Numbered from the stretch's first letter, positions 52,754-61,455 are shown. The stretch: DNA of 64,000 bases from Chromatium okenii (GCF_002958735.1 NZ_PPGH01000035.1:81001-145000), one strand, 5' to 3'. Notes: generated from the sequence alone by a model not told the origin. Made by a program: numbers and translations.

Positions 52754-53340
52754 TAAAAACCCTCTCGTGTGTTAACGTTATTCGTGATGCAGAATCGGAA
52801 GCCGTTTGGTTATTCCTGATCAGAGACTAATCCCATCAAGTTACTTAAAAACTTGACTTCAGTAACTTTTGAGCTATTTTCAATTGATATTTTCATTCTG
52901 CACGGCGATTGAGTCGCGCAGCGCATCAACATCAAGAATCAAGGCAACGCGTCACAGCATCATATCCGCGAATCTCTTGCACCTTGAGAATGTCAATACC
53001 GTATTCTTCATCGCCCAGCGTAAAAGTGAGATATTCTTTCGATGCTTCGGACGGTGCAATAGTGTGATCTTGGCGTTCGTCTTTCATTAAAAACCCTCTC
53101 GTGTGTTAACGTTATTCGTGATGCTGAACTGGATTCAATACTGGTCGCTGCGAATTGCGTTCACGTTCCGCATGCCTCGGCAATTTTTATCTCATTTTGA
53201 TAGATTGCTGGATGTTCCAGACGATACCATGTATCTCAGCAATAATAAGGTTTTCAATCATTGTTTGCCCAGTATTTTCATTCTGCACGGCGATTGAGCC
53301 GCGCCAGCGCATCAACATCAAGAATCAAGGCAACGCGCCC
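52613..53340. repeat. Tandem duplication of the cheA-3'/cheW-5' junction
   Basis: Two units in direct orientation, about 53340-52945 and 52945-52613, each contain the end of cheA (shared tract with GATGTTGATGCGCTG on the minus strand), a diverged spacer, and the cheW leader and first codons. The spacers differ in length (about 180 against 126 bp) and content, so the duplication is not brand new. The gap holds no other gene. Confidence 0.85.
52932..53087 (-). pseudogene. Truncated duplicate of cheW
   Basis: The first 46 codons of cheW recur almost unchanged ([20 protein letters not shown] onwards to GYDAVT), including the leader with its Shine-Dalgarno. The sequence then runs into a copy of the last codons of cheA and stops after RCLDS. 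The join lies at a CGCG shared by both genes. It is the scar of a tandem duplication. A 51-residue fragment could still be made but lacks most of the CheW fold. Confidence 0.88.
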
Positions 53341-55574
53341 GTCGCCCATAATCGTTGGCACCAGAAATGCCTTCGACTTTACGGTAATTAGTTTCTAAAC
53401 TTTTAATCACCACTTGGTGCTGGGCAACCAATTCGTCAACTAATAACGCAGCACGTCCTTCATTGGTATCAACGACCACTAAAATTCCGTCTTCATCGCG
53501 CAGTGCTGGCGCATTATGCAATGCAAATACTTCGCGCAATATCACCAGTGGCAAGTATTCGCCATTGACGCGCACCAAGCGTCCTTTTCCGGCAACGTCA
53601 TAAATTGATCGCGGCGCGGTTGAATTGATTCTTGAATGGCAGTTAATGGCAAAATGAACATTTCATCGCCCATGCGTACTGAAAGCCCATCTAAAATTGC
53701 CAGCGTTAATGGCAAACGAATTGTAATGCGCGTGCCTTGTCCCGGTTGCGAATCAATATCAATTCGACCGTTCATTGCTTCGATATTACGTCGCACGACA
53801 TCCATGCCTACGCCGCGCCCGGAAATGTCGGTGACTTTTTCTGCGGTGGAAAATCCGGCATGAAAAATCAATTGCCACACATCTTTATCCGTCGGATTTT
53901 CTGGTAGCGGAATACCTTGCAATGCAGCTTTTGCCAGCAATTTCTCGCGGTTTAATCCCGCTCCATCGTCGCGCACTTCAACGACCACGCTGCCACCGCG
54001 ATGGCTGGCGCGGAGACAAATTTCGCCAACTTCCGATTTACCCGCAGCTCGCCGCTGTTCGGGTTGTTCAATGCCATGATCAATACTATTGCGCACCAAA
54101 TGGTTAAGCGGATCCGCCAGCCGTTCAATTAAGCCTTTATCCAATTCAGTGTCTTCGCCAATCAGTTTCAGTGTGACCTGTTTACCGAGTTTGGCGGCAG
54201 TATCGCGTACCACTCGCGGAAAGCGATTGAATACAAAACTAATAGGCAGCATTCGAATTGACATCACCGCTTGCTGCAAATCGCGGGAATTGCGTTCGAG
54301 ATTGCCAGCCCGTCAAAAATCTGCTCATGTCCGAGTGGCTCTAAACCGGACGCTGATTCTGCGAGCATGGCGTGCGTAATTACTAATTCGCCAACTAAAT
54401 TAATCAGTTGATCACTTTTTCCACGCTGACGCGAATCGACGTGTCCGTATGCGCAGCGCGTTTGGTGGGCATCGCTGCCAGCATTCGCAGCCGTTCGTGC
54501 TCGCGGTGTGACTGCTGCGGGTATGGATGCGGTTTGTTCGCTGCCGATTGGCTCAAAAAAACCGTAACCCTGCGCGGCTTCAATCCGCGACTGCTGCGCC
54601 ACTGCGGCAATTTGCGTCATGCCCGGCGCACCACCGAATAAGCCAAATCCGCGATGCTCTTGATCGAAGACCTGCTCGCTGCCTGGTGCGCCAGCGAAAA
54701 AACCAAAACCGTTGGCATCTTCCGTGGCAACTGCGATGCGCAGCGCATCAATTTGTGCCATGCCGGGCGCATTGCCGAATAACCCAAAACCGTCTTGCTC
54801 TTCGTCAAATGCCTGCTCGCTGCCTGGTGCGCCAGCAAAAAAGCCAAAACCGGAATCGGTCGTGACTGTCGGCGCTGGCGCTGGGTCGTCAATGCTAATC
54901 GTCAGGCAATTGGGATCGCACACAAACGCAAAGGTTTCGATGATGGCTTCCTGTCCGGCGGTGGTGGTTAATCGCCACACGCACAGCTCGGCATCGTCGG
55001 CGCTCAACCAATCTACATGCCCAAGTTCGGCCAGCACATCGCGCAACGCTGCAAGATCAGCGCCAGGCTGAAAATCAATTGCATCGGCGCGAAAGACAAT
55101 TTTCCAAGATACCGCCGCAGGCGCAGTGGGCGATGACTTTGAGAACGATGATGACGGATAAAACCCGCTCATGTCTGACGGTGGCGCGAGTTTGGACAAC
55201 TGTTCAAGCTGGGCGCACACCTCGGCGATCCGCGCATCGGTGTACTCTCGCCCCTCTTGATGCGCAGCCAACTGTGCTTTCAGCACATCGCCAGCGCGGA
55301 GAAAGGTGTCCACCATTTCAATCGTTGGCTGCAACTCTTCTTTGCGCAGGCAGTCGAGGAGAGTCTCCAACACATGCGTCACCTCGGCCATATCGTGAAA
55401 ACCGAAAGTGCCCGCTCCGCCTTTAATAGAATGCGCAGCGCGAAAAATCGCATTCAGCGTTTCCAAATCTGGCGCGTTGACATTCAACTCCAGCAGCAAA
55501 TCTTCCATGGTGGCTAGATGTTCTCCAGCCTCGTCAAAAAAGACCTGATAGAAGCGCGTCATATCAATGGTCAT
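53278..55574 (-). CDS. cheA: CheA, chemotaxis histidine kinase, several frameshifts
   Basis: About 765 residues. The P1 HPt has IFRAAHSIKGGAGTFGF near residue 48; an unusual linker with GFGFF/GFGLF repeats lies around residues 230-345; P3 carries LINLVGELVITHAML; the ATPase has LVRNSIDHGIEQPEQR, DDGAGLN and ISGRGVGMDVV; and the CheW-like P5 ends with [17 protein letters not shown] at 53,278. Frames slip near 54,430-54,390, 54,290, 53,570 and 53,355. In family terms it autophosphorylates on receptor signals and passes phosphate to CheY, CheB and probably the receiver-SpoIIE protein. It follows cheY by about 20 bp. Confidence 0.9.
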
Positions 55575-55594
55575 TGCCTTGCTCCTGCTGGTAT

Positions 55595-55961
55595 TTAACC
55601 GATGACTTTGCGCACAACTTCCAACAATTTTTGCGGATCAAAAGGCTTCACCAACCAACCGGTTGCGCCCGCAGCGCGACCTTGGCTTTTTCATTGCATC
55701 ACTGGATTCTGTGGTCAACATCAGAATTGGAATTGCGGCATACGGCGGTAAACCACGCAATTGTTTAATCAGGGTTAAACCATCCATGCGCGGCATATTT
55801 TGATCGGTAAAAATTAAATTGAAGCGTCCAGCTTTTGCTTTATCCAAACCATCCAAACCATCGACTGCTTCGGTGACTTGATAGCCAGCATCTTTCAATG
55901 TGAAAGACACCATTTGGCGAATAGATGCAGAATCATCCACAGTGAGAATTGTTTTAGCCAT
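55595..55961 (-). CDS. cheY: CheY-like single-domain response regulator, frameshifted near the end
   Basis: About 121 residues from ATG 55961 (MAKTILTVDDSASIRQMVSF). Phospho-acceptor Asp in LIFTDQNMPRMDG and the Thr of MLTTESSD are present. Near 55,685 the frame slips in and after an A run, and the next frame supplies AAGATGWLVKPFDPQKLLEV and stops at 55,595. It is the first gene of the operon, the usual place for the CheY of such a cluster. A longer in-frame start at 56006 is not family-like. Confidence 0.88.
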
Positions 55962-56110
55962 GATATGCCCTGAAAATGATAGAAGTTTTCGTTTATAGCG
56001 CCGCAAACCAAGTCGTTGGGCGCGGGCGCTTTATTATGATGACACCGTACAATCAATTGCACTCTAACCTGCTTTGATGTCAGACAACCAGTTAGCAAAG
56101 GTCTTTTTTC

Positions 56111-59100
56111 ATGCGTTCAGAAACCAGCTTGCTCCAGCAATCATCGCCATTTGCGCCACCATTACCGCAGCGTTCTGGCGAACGCGTGTGCTGGGGACAA
56201 TTGGCAGATGCCAGCGTGGCGCTCGCGATTGCCAGTGTTGCGAAAACACATTCAGGGCTATTGGTGGCGCAGGTGGCAGATGTGCAAGCCGCCACCCGTT
56301 TAGCCGCCGAAGTGCGCTTTTTTCTCAACGATAGCAGCTTGCCATTATTGACTTTCCCTGATTGGGAAACGCTGCCCTATGACATCTTTTCACCGCTGCC
56401 GGAATTGGTTTCGGAACGGCTGCTCACGTTAGATCAACTGCCGACGCTGGCGCGAGGTGTGTTGATTGCGCCAGTGGCAACGCTGATGCAGCGCCTGCCG
56501 CCGCGTGATTACGTTAAGCATCAGTCACTTATGCTCGCAGTTGGCGACCAACTCGAACCGCAAACCACGCGCCAGCATCTCGAACGCACCGGCTATTCCT
56601 GCGTATCGCAGGTGCTCGCGCATGGCGAATTTGCACTGCGCGGCGCATTGCTTGACGTGTTTCCGATGGGCAGCGATTGTCCGTTACGCATTGATTTACT
56701 TGACGGAAACATTGACAGCATCCGCACTTTCGATCCTGAAACGCAACGCTCACACACCAAATTGGAGCGGATTCGGCTGCTGCCCGCCCGTGAATTTCCA
56801 CTCACGGAAGAAGCCATCAGCGGGTTTCGCCAGCGTTATCGCGCCAGCATCAACGGCGATCCGCAAAATAGTTTGATTTATCGCGAAGTTTCCGCCGGTC
56901 ATAGCCCCAGCGGTTTGGAGTATTACCTACCGTTGTTTTTTGAGCAAACAGCGACGCTGTTCGATTATTTTCCTGATAACACCTTGATTTTAGAAGCAGA
57001 AGAATCCGGCGCAGTAGCAACGCGGTTTTTTGCTGATGTTGAACTGCGTTATGAACAACGCTGTCACGACCGCGAGCGTCCGTTGTTACCACCGCAGCGG
57101 CTGTATCTCACGCCCGACGAATTAAATGCTGTTCGCAAACAATATGCTGGAGTGCGTTATCAAGCGGCGGAGGTTGAGGAACGCCGCAAGGGTTATGCCG
57201 CTGCGCACAATTTCGCTACTGCGGCGCTACCACCGCTGGCGTTTACTGCTCGCAATGTCCAACCGGCGCTGGCGCTGCAAGAATTTCTCGCGGCTGCGCC
57301 GAAACGCCGCGTGTTATTCGTGGCTGAAAGCAGCGGTCGCCGCGAGCTGTTGATGGAGCAATTACACGGCTTTGGCATTCATCCGACACCAGTTGCCGAT
57401 TGGCAGAGCTTTATTGACGGCGAGCAGCGGCTGGGACTGACGGTTGCGCCGTTGGAGCAGGGACTGCTGGTGAATCCAAATCTAAATCTAAATCCCCCCA
57501 ACCCCCCTTTTTCAAAGGGGGGCTTTGTCGCGCCGGAAGATTTTTCGCTTTCTCTTTCTCCGGTTGTGCGGGGGCAAAAAGGGAGCTTTTCTTCTCCCCC
57601 CTTAGCAAAAGGGGGGCAGGGGGGGATTTCTTCCTCCCCCCTTAGCAAAAGGGGGGCAGGGGGGGATTTGGGCGCTGGCGAGATTTGTCTCATTACCGAA
57701 ACGCAGCTTTATGGTGAACGGGTGCGACAAGAACGCCGTCGCCATGAGCGCGAACGCGATGGCGATGCGGTCATTCGCAATCTCACCGAATTAACCGCAG
57801 GTGCACCAGTTGTCCATGAAAATCATGGCGTTGGGCGTTATCTCGGTTTGCAAACGCTCCACGTTGGCGGCATGACCACTGAGTTTCTGGCGCTCGAATA
57901 CGCCAATCACGACAAGCTCTACGTTCCAGTCAGTGCGCTGCATTTGATTTCGCGCTACACCGGCGCGTCAGCAGACAACGCGCCGTTGCATCGGCTCGGC
58001 GGCGATCAATGGGAACGCATCAAACGTAAAACTGCGCAGCAAGTGCACGATGTCGCCGCTGAATTGCTGGATATTCACGCCCGTCGCGCTGCCTGCACTG
58101 GTGTCGCGTTTCAAAATGGCGGCGAGGATTACGCGAGCTTTGCCAGTGCCTTCGCTTTTGAGGAAACGCCGGATCAACAACGCGCTATTGAATCTGTGCT
58201 GGCGGATATGACTGCGGCTAAACCGATGGATCGCGTGGTGTGCGGCGATGTCGGTTTCGGCAAAACCGAGGTGGCGATGCGGGCAGCGTTTATGGCGGTG
58301 AACAGCGGGCGACAAGTGGTCGTGTTGGTGCCAACCACGCTGCTGGCGCAGCAGCATTTTGAGAATTTCTCCGACCGTTTTGCGGATTGGCCGGTCAAGA
58401 TCGAAAGCCTGTCGCGTTTTCGCACCGCCAAAGAGCAACAAAAAATCCTCGCTGGGCTGGCGGATGGCACGCTTGACATCGTGGTCGGTACGCACAAATT
58501 GCTGCAACCGACGATTCAATTCAAAAATCTCGGTTTAGCCATTATTGATGAAGAACATCGGTTTGGCGTGCGGCATAAAGAGCAATTAAAAAATCTGCGT
58601 GCCGAAATAGATATTTTAACGCTGACTGCAACACCGATTCCGCGTACTTTGAATATGGCAATGGCAGGTTTGCGTGATTTATCTATTATTGCTACGCCGC
58701 CAGTGGCGCGACATCCAATTAAAACTTTTGTGAGCGCGTGGAATGATGGGCTCATTCAAGAAGCTGTTCTGCGTGAATTAAAACGCGGCGGTCAAGTTTA
58801 TTTTCTACACAACGAAGTAGACACAATTGAAAACCAAGCGCAAAAATTAGAAGCACTGATTCCACAAGCGCGAGTACAGGTTGCACATGGTCAATTGCGC
58901 GAGCGTGAATTAGAGCGCGTCATGCGCGATTTTTATCACCAGCGGTTTAATCTTTTAGTGTGCACCACGATTATTGAAAGCGGAATTGACGTGCCCAGCG
59001 CCAATACCATCGTGATCAATCGCGCTGACAAATTGGGATTGGCGCAATTGCATCAACTGCGCGGGCGCGTCGGGCGTTCTCATCATCGCGCCTATGCGTA

Positions 59101-59797
59101 TCTCATTACACCGCCTGAAAAAACGCTCACTGCCGATGCAAAAAAGCGCCTAGATGCCATTGCTGCAATGGAAGATTTAGGCGCTGGGTTTACGCTCGCA
59201 ACCCATGATTTAGAAATTCGTGGCGCAGGTGAATTGCTCGGCGATGAACAATCCGGTCAAATCACTGAAGTTGGTTTTACGCTGTATATGGAAATGCTGG
59301 AACGTGCAGTGAATGCACTGAAAGCCGGACACGCGCCCGAATTAGATCGCCCGCTCGATCACGGTGCGGAGATTGATTTAGGTATTCCAGCATTATTGCC
59401 GAGCGATTATCTGCCGGATGTACAAACGCGACTGGTGTTGTATAAGCGAATTGCTAGCGCCCCAAATCATGCGGCACTGCGCGAATTACAAGTTGAAATG
59501 ATTGATCGGTTTGGTCTGCTACCGGAAGCAGCAAAAAATCTATTGGACATTACTGCACTCAAATTGCGCGTTCAATCGCTCGGCATTCGCAAAATTGAAG
59601 CTGGCGCAGCAAGTGGGCGCATTCTATTCAATGAAAACCCAGCACTTGATCCCGCCAATTTAATTCGCTTGCTCCAATCTAAACCCAAGGAATTCAAACT
59701 TGATGGCAGCGATAAACTCAAATTTTTTCGAGACATGGCGGATGCAGCACAGCGATTGCGACAGGTGAATATGGTCGTTGAGCAATTACGGGGTTAG
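56111..59797 (+). CDS. mfd: Mfd, transcription-repair coupling factor, with a repeat-derived insert
   Basis: 1,228 residues, intact throughout. The UvrB-like N-terminal module (LLTFPDWETLPYDIFSPLPE near residue 80), the RNA-polymerase-interacting domain (VVHENHGVGRYLGLQTL near residue 565), the RecG-like translocase (CGDVGFGKTEVAMRAAF, IDEEHRFGVRHKEQLK, TLTATPIPRTL, LRGRVGRSHHRAYAY) and the C-terminal D7 are all visible. It removes stalled RNA polymerase and recruits UvrA. Between APLEQGLL and EICLITETQLYGERV there are about 65 extra residues (about 456-522), low-complexity and Pro/Gly/Ser/Lys-rich, encoded by palindromic repeats; E. coli has only a handful there. AAAGG precedes the ATG. Confidence 0.96.
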   Translation: MRSETSLLQQSSPFAPPLPQRSGERVCWGQLADASVALAIASVAKTHSGLLVAQVADVQAATRLAAEVRFFLNDSSLPLLTFPDWETLPYDIFSPLPELVSERLLTLDQLPTLARGVLIAPVATLMQRLPPRDYVKHQSLMLAVGDQLEPQTTRQHLERTGYSCVSQVLAHGEFALRGALLDVFPMGSDCPLRIDLLDGNIDSIRTFDPETQRSHTKLERIRLLPAREFPLTEEAISGFRQRYRASINGDPQNSLIYREVSAGHSPSGLEYYLPLFFEQTATLFDYFPDNTLILEAEESGAVATRFFADVELRYEQRCHDRERPLLPPQRLYLTPDELNAVRKQYAGVRYQAAEVEERRKGYAAAHNFATAALPPLAFTARNVQPALALQEFLAAAPKRRVLFVAESSGRRELLMEQLHGFGIHPTPVADWQSFIDGEQRLGLTVAPLEQGLLVNPNLNLNPPNPPFSKGGFVAPEDFSLSLSPVVRGQKGSFSSPPLAKGGQGGISSSPLSKRGAGGDLGAGEICLITETQLYGERVRQERRRHERERDGDAVIRNLTELTAGAPVVHENHGVGRYLGLQTLHVGGMTTEFLALEYANHDKLYVPVSALHLISRYTGASADNAPLHRLGGDQWERIKRKTAQQVHDVAAELLDIHARRAACTGVAFQNGGEDYASFASAFAFEETPDQQRAIESVLADMTAAKPMDRVVCGDVGFGKTEVAMRAAFMAVNSGRQVVVLVPTTLLAQQHFENFSDRFADWPVKIESLSRFRTAKEQQKILAGLADGTLDIVVGTHKLLQPTIQFKNLGLAIIDEEHRFGVRHKEQLKNLRAEIDILTLTATPIPRTLNMAMAGLRDLSIIATPPVARHPIKTFVSAWNDGLIQEAVLRELKRGGQVYFLHNEVDTIENQAQKLEALIPQARVQVAHGQLRERELERVMRDFYHQRFNLLVCTTIIESGIDVPSANTIVINRADKLGLAQLHQLRGRVGRSHHRAYAYLITPPEKTLTADAKKRLDAIAAMEDLGAGFTLATHDLEIRGAGELLGDEQSGQITEVGFTLYMEMLERAVNALKAGHAPELDRPLDHGAEIDLGIPALLPSDYLPDVQTRLVLYKRIASAPNHAALRELQVEMIDRFGLLPEAAKNLLDITALKLRVQSLGIRKIEAGAASGRILFNENPALDPANLIRLLQSKPKEFKLDGSDKLKFFRDMADAAQRLRQVNMVVEQLRG
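57484..57672. repeat. C/G-tract palindromic repeats inserted in frame in mfd
   Basis: The block contains a 9-bp stem hairpin (57502-57510 with 57514-57522: a C run with TTT, then AAA with a G run), a middle segment with a further G-rich tract near 57,570-57,583, and two tandem 40-bp copies (about 57,590-57,629 and 57,630-57,669) of a unit with CCCCCTTAGCAAAAGGGGGG. Because 40 is not a multiple of three, the two copies are read in different frames (SPPLAKGGQGG, then SPLSKRGAGG), yet all stay open. Confidence 0.92.
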
Positions 59798-59819
59798 ATG
59801 ATTTTCCCGCCAAATAAAT

Positions 59820-59848
59820 TTGACGCGCTTTCTATAACAGGATTATAA
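59820..59848 (+). promoter_or_regulatory. Predicted sigma70 promoter of the PUR-like/nuclease gene
   Basis: TTGACG, a 17-base spacer and TTATAA lie 88 bp upstream of the ATG at 59936 and 20 bp after the mfd stop. No terminator is visible between, so read-through from mfd is also possible. Confidence 0.5.
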
Positions 59849-59935
59849 ACTGATTCTGATTTTAATGCTTTAGCCGAATAAAGCGCGTTATCGGCTTGAT
59901 TTCTAACCAACCATCAATAAAAAAGTCACAGTAAA

Positions 59936-60865
59936 ATGAATGAAAACGACAAATGGTATACAGATGAAGTGCGGAAAACATTTTGTAAGGATCGCTACTC
60001 TACTACTAGCCATCACTACTTTTTTGAGCTGAAAGAAGCTAAGAATGGCTCGAAATACATTGTCATTTCTCAACGTAAAAAAGTTGGCAATGAGTTTGTT
60101 GGTACTAAAATGCGGATTTTTTCCGATGAGATGCAGGGATTTCAGCGCATGTTAGATAAATTTGTGCAATTGACGATGCACGACGAAACCGGCGCATCTT
60201 CAATACCTAGTCAACCAACAGCTATGCCTGAATTTCTGCAACCGCAGCCTATACCAATCGCATTAACAACGCCGACAGTTTTTAATGCAATTGAATCACC
60301 ACTCATAAATTCGCAGCAGGGAGTATTCGAGAAAGCCAAATCGCGGCTTCAACATTTATGGGGACGTTCACAGCCAAAAATTGGTCATGCAGAGTTTCAG
60401 CCGGGCTTTTTTGAAAAACTGCTAGTGACAAATAATTGGCGAGAATTTGAAGAATACACTTATTATCTTTTGAAGCTCATTGGTATTCAGAATGTCTATC
60501 ACTTTTTAGGCGAACGACAGGCAGGACGAGCCGATGGTTTTTTGAAAACAGGGAATTTGGCGATTCTATATGATTGCACCCTGCGTTCAGGACAGGTTGA
60601 TGCAGATAAACACGAACAAATCAATAATTATTGTGCACAATTACAGCGCGGCGTGATGGATATTTCTGAGAATGTCAAAGAAGAGCTTTATCACCACAAA
60701 AAACAGGTCTGGATTATCACGAAAGGAACAACGCGCTTAATTAAAACCATCAATACTGTTGAAGTAAAAGAGATTAACATTGTTGATATTATTGCGATTT
60801 ATCAGGAACGTTTGCTGGGTAATATGAATCAGCACATGCTTGAAATGCGATTACAAAATCTGTGA
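59936..60865 (+). CDS. PUR-domain (DUF3276-like) protein fused to a nuclease-like domain
   Basis: 309 residues, no frameshift. The N-terminal 80 residues, with YFFELKEAKNGSKYIVISQR and MRIFSDEMQGFQRMLDKF, look like the PUR-alpha/DUF3276 single-strand nucleic acid binding fold. A Pro/Thr-rich linker (85-145) leads to a domain of about 140 residues with WREFEEYTYYLLKLIGIQNV, then RADG (Asp200) and AILYDCTLRSG (Asp213). This resembles the core of Mrr-like or PD-(D/E)xK restriction nucleases (helix with Glu, then Asp, then acidic-x-basic), but the expected final Lys is not in place, so activity is uncertain. Function unknown; a defence role is inference. It lies between mfd and an antitoxin gene. 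Confidence 0.6.
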   Translation: MNENDKWYTDEVRKTFCKDRYSTTSHHYFFELKEAKNGSKYIVISQRKKVGNEFVGTKMRIFSDEMQGFQRMLDKFVQLTMHDETGASSIPSQPTAMPEFLQPQPIPIALTTPTVFNAIESPLINSQQGVFEKAKSRLQHLWGRSQPKIGHAEFQPGFFEKLLVTNNWREFEEYTYYLLKLIGIQNVYHFLGERQAGRADGFLKTGNLAILYDCTLRSGQVDADKHEQINNYCAQLQRGVMDISENVKEELYHHKKQVWIITKGTTRLIKTINTVEVKEINIVDIIAIYQERLLGNMNQHMLEMRLQNL

Positions 60866-60920
60866 AAAGATGATGATTTACACCGTTTTTGTGGTGATCA
60901 ATCCAATTTTTCATTTGTTA

Positions 60921-60949
60921 TAAGCCGTACATTGAACTGTATTGGCTTA
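60921..60949. promoter_or_regulatory. Imperfect inverted repeat upstream of the antitoxin gene
   Basis: AAGCCGTACA and TGTATTGGCTT form an imperfect palindrome 46 bp before the antitoxin start, overlapping a possible -35 (TTGAAC). Autoregulation through such sites is usual for AbrB-type antitoxins, but the assignment is tentative. Confidence 0.35.
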
Positions 60950-60994
60950 AAGATAATTGGATGATACAGAAACAACAATGCTCAGGGTGCGACT

Positions 60995-61219
60995 ATGCTC
61001 AAGGTAAAAGTGACTGTCGTTGGTAATTCTATGGGAATAGAACTTCCGCAAGAAGTGCTGAATAAATTTAATGTTGGTAAAGATGATGCCTTATATCTGG
61101 TGGAAAGCGCGGAAGGATTTGTGCTTACGCTTCACCAGCAAGATTTTGCATCCCAAATGGAAGCTGCCGAGAAGGTGTTGAAAAAATATAGCAATGCTTT
61201 TCAAGAGTTGGCTAAATGA
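60995..61219 (+). CDS. AbrB/MazE-like (SpoVT-AbrB fold) antitoxin
   Basis: 74 residues: an N-terminal swapped-hairpin DNA-binding domain, KVKVTVVGNSMGIELPQEVL then FNVGKDDALYLVESAEGFVL, and a helical tail (ASQMEAAEKVLKKYSNAFQ) that would bind a toxin. The fold and length are those of antitoxins of the PhD/Doc-like or MazEF-like systems. Its stop overlaps the ATG of the next ORF (ATGA), the usual antitoxin-toxin arrangement. Confidence 0.85.
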   Translation: MLKVKVTVVGNSMGIELPQEVLNKFNVGKDDALYLVESAEGFVLTLHQQDFASQMEAAEKVLKKYSNAFQELAK

Positions 61220-61344
61220 TAGCGCCACGATGGGTATTGGATGAGGTTGTCGTTGTTATGAAGCAATTAGCCGCCAGTCATTTTAGTGAATCAGATTTAG
61301 CCAAATGGCTTGGTGATTTATCCCAGCCATTTAACACAAAATAA
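61216..61344 (+). CDS. Short ORF after the antitoxin, probably a Doc-like toxin remnant
   Basis: 42 residues (MIAPRWVLDEVVVVMKQLAA and so on to LSQPFNTK). The opening PRWVLDEVV resembles the first residues of death-on-curing toxins, which AMPylate or phosphorylate targets through a Fic fold of about 125 residues; the HxFx(D/N)xNKR core is missing. The stop codon lies in the stem of a strong terminator, so the gene really ends here. It is either a truncated toxin or an unrelated small partner. Confidence 0.5.
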   Translation: MIAPRWVLDEVVVVMKQLAASHFSESDLAKWLGDLSQPFNTK

Positions 61345-61376
61345 AACCACCGATTCAATTAAGAATCGGTGGTTTT
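61343..61376 (+). terminator. Intrinsic terminator of the antitoxin operon
   Basis: Perfect 14-bp stem (61343-61356 with 61363-61376), 6-base loop, A-rich before and T-rich at the end. It starts inside the stop codon of the short ORF. Confidence 0.92.
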
Positions 61377-61429
61377 AGATTGAAGACACTGAATAAGCAT
61401 TGCGCTGTTTAAGTGGTTGATTGCTGATG

Positions 61430-61455
61430 TTGGGTTGCCAAAAGCGGCAACCCAA
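61430..61455. repeat. REP-like hairpin element, copy 2
   Basis: TTGGGTTGCC and GGCAACCCAA pair perfectly around AAAAGC, followed by CCTACG. It matches the element at 21930-21956 at most positions of the right arm. Between the terminator at 61376 and about 61,555 I see nothing else. Confidence 0.65.

Noticed and set aside
57379..57693. 104-codon minus-strand frame across the mfd repeats
   Set aside because: It is the complement of the repeat block and has no ribosome binding site; repeats of this type stay open in several frames by composition.
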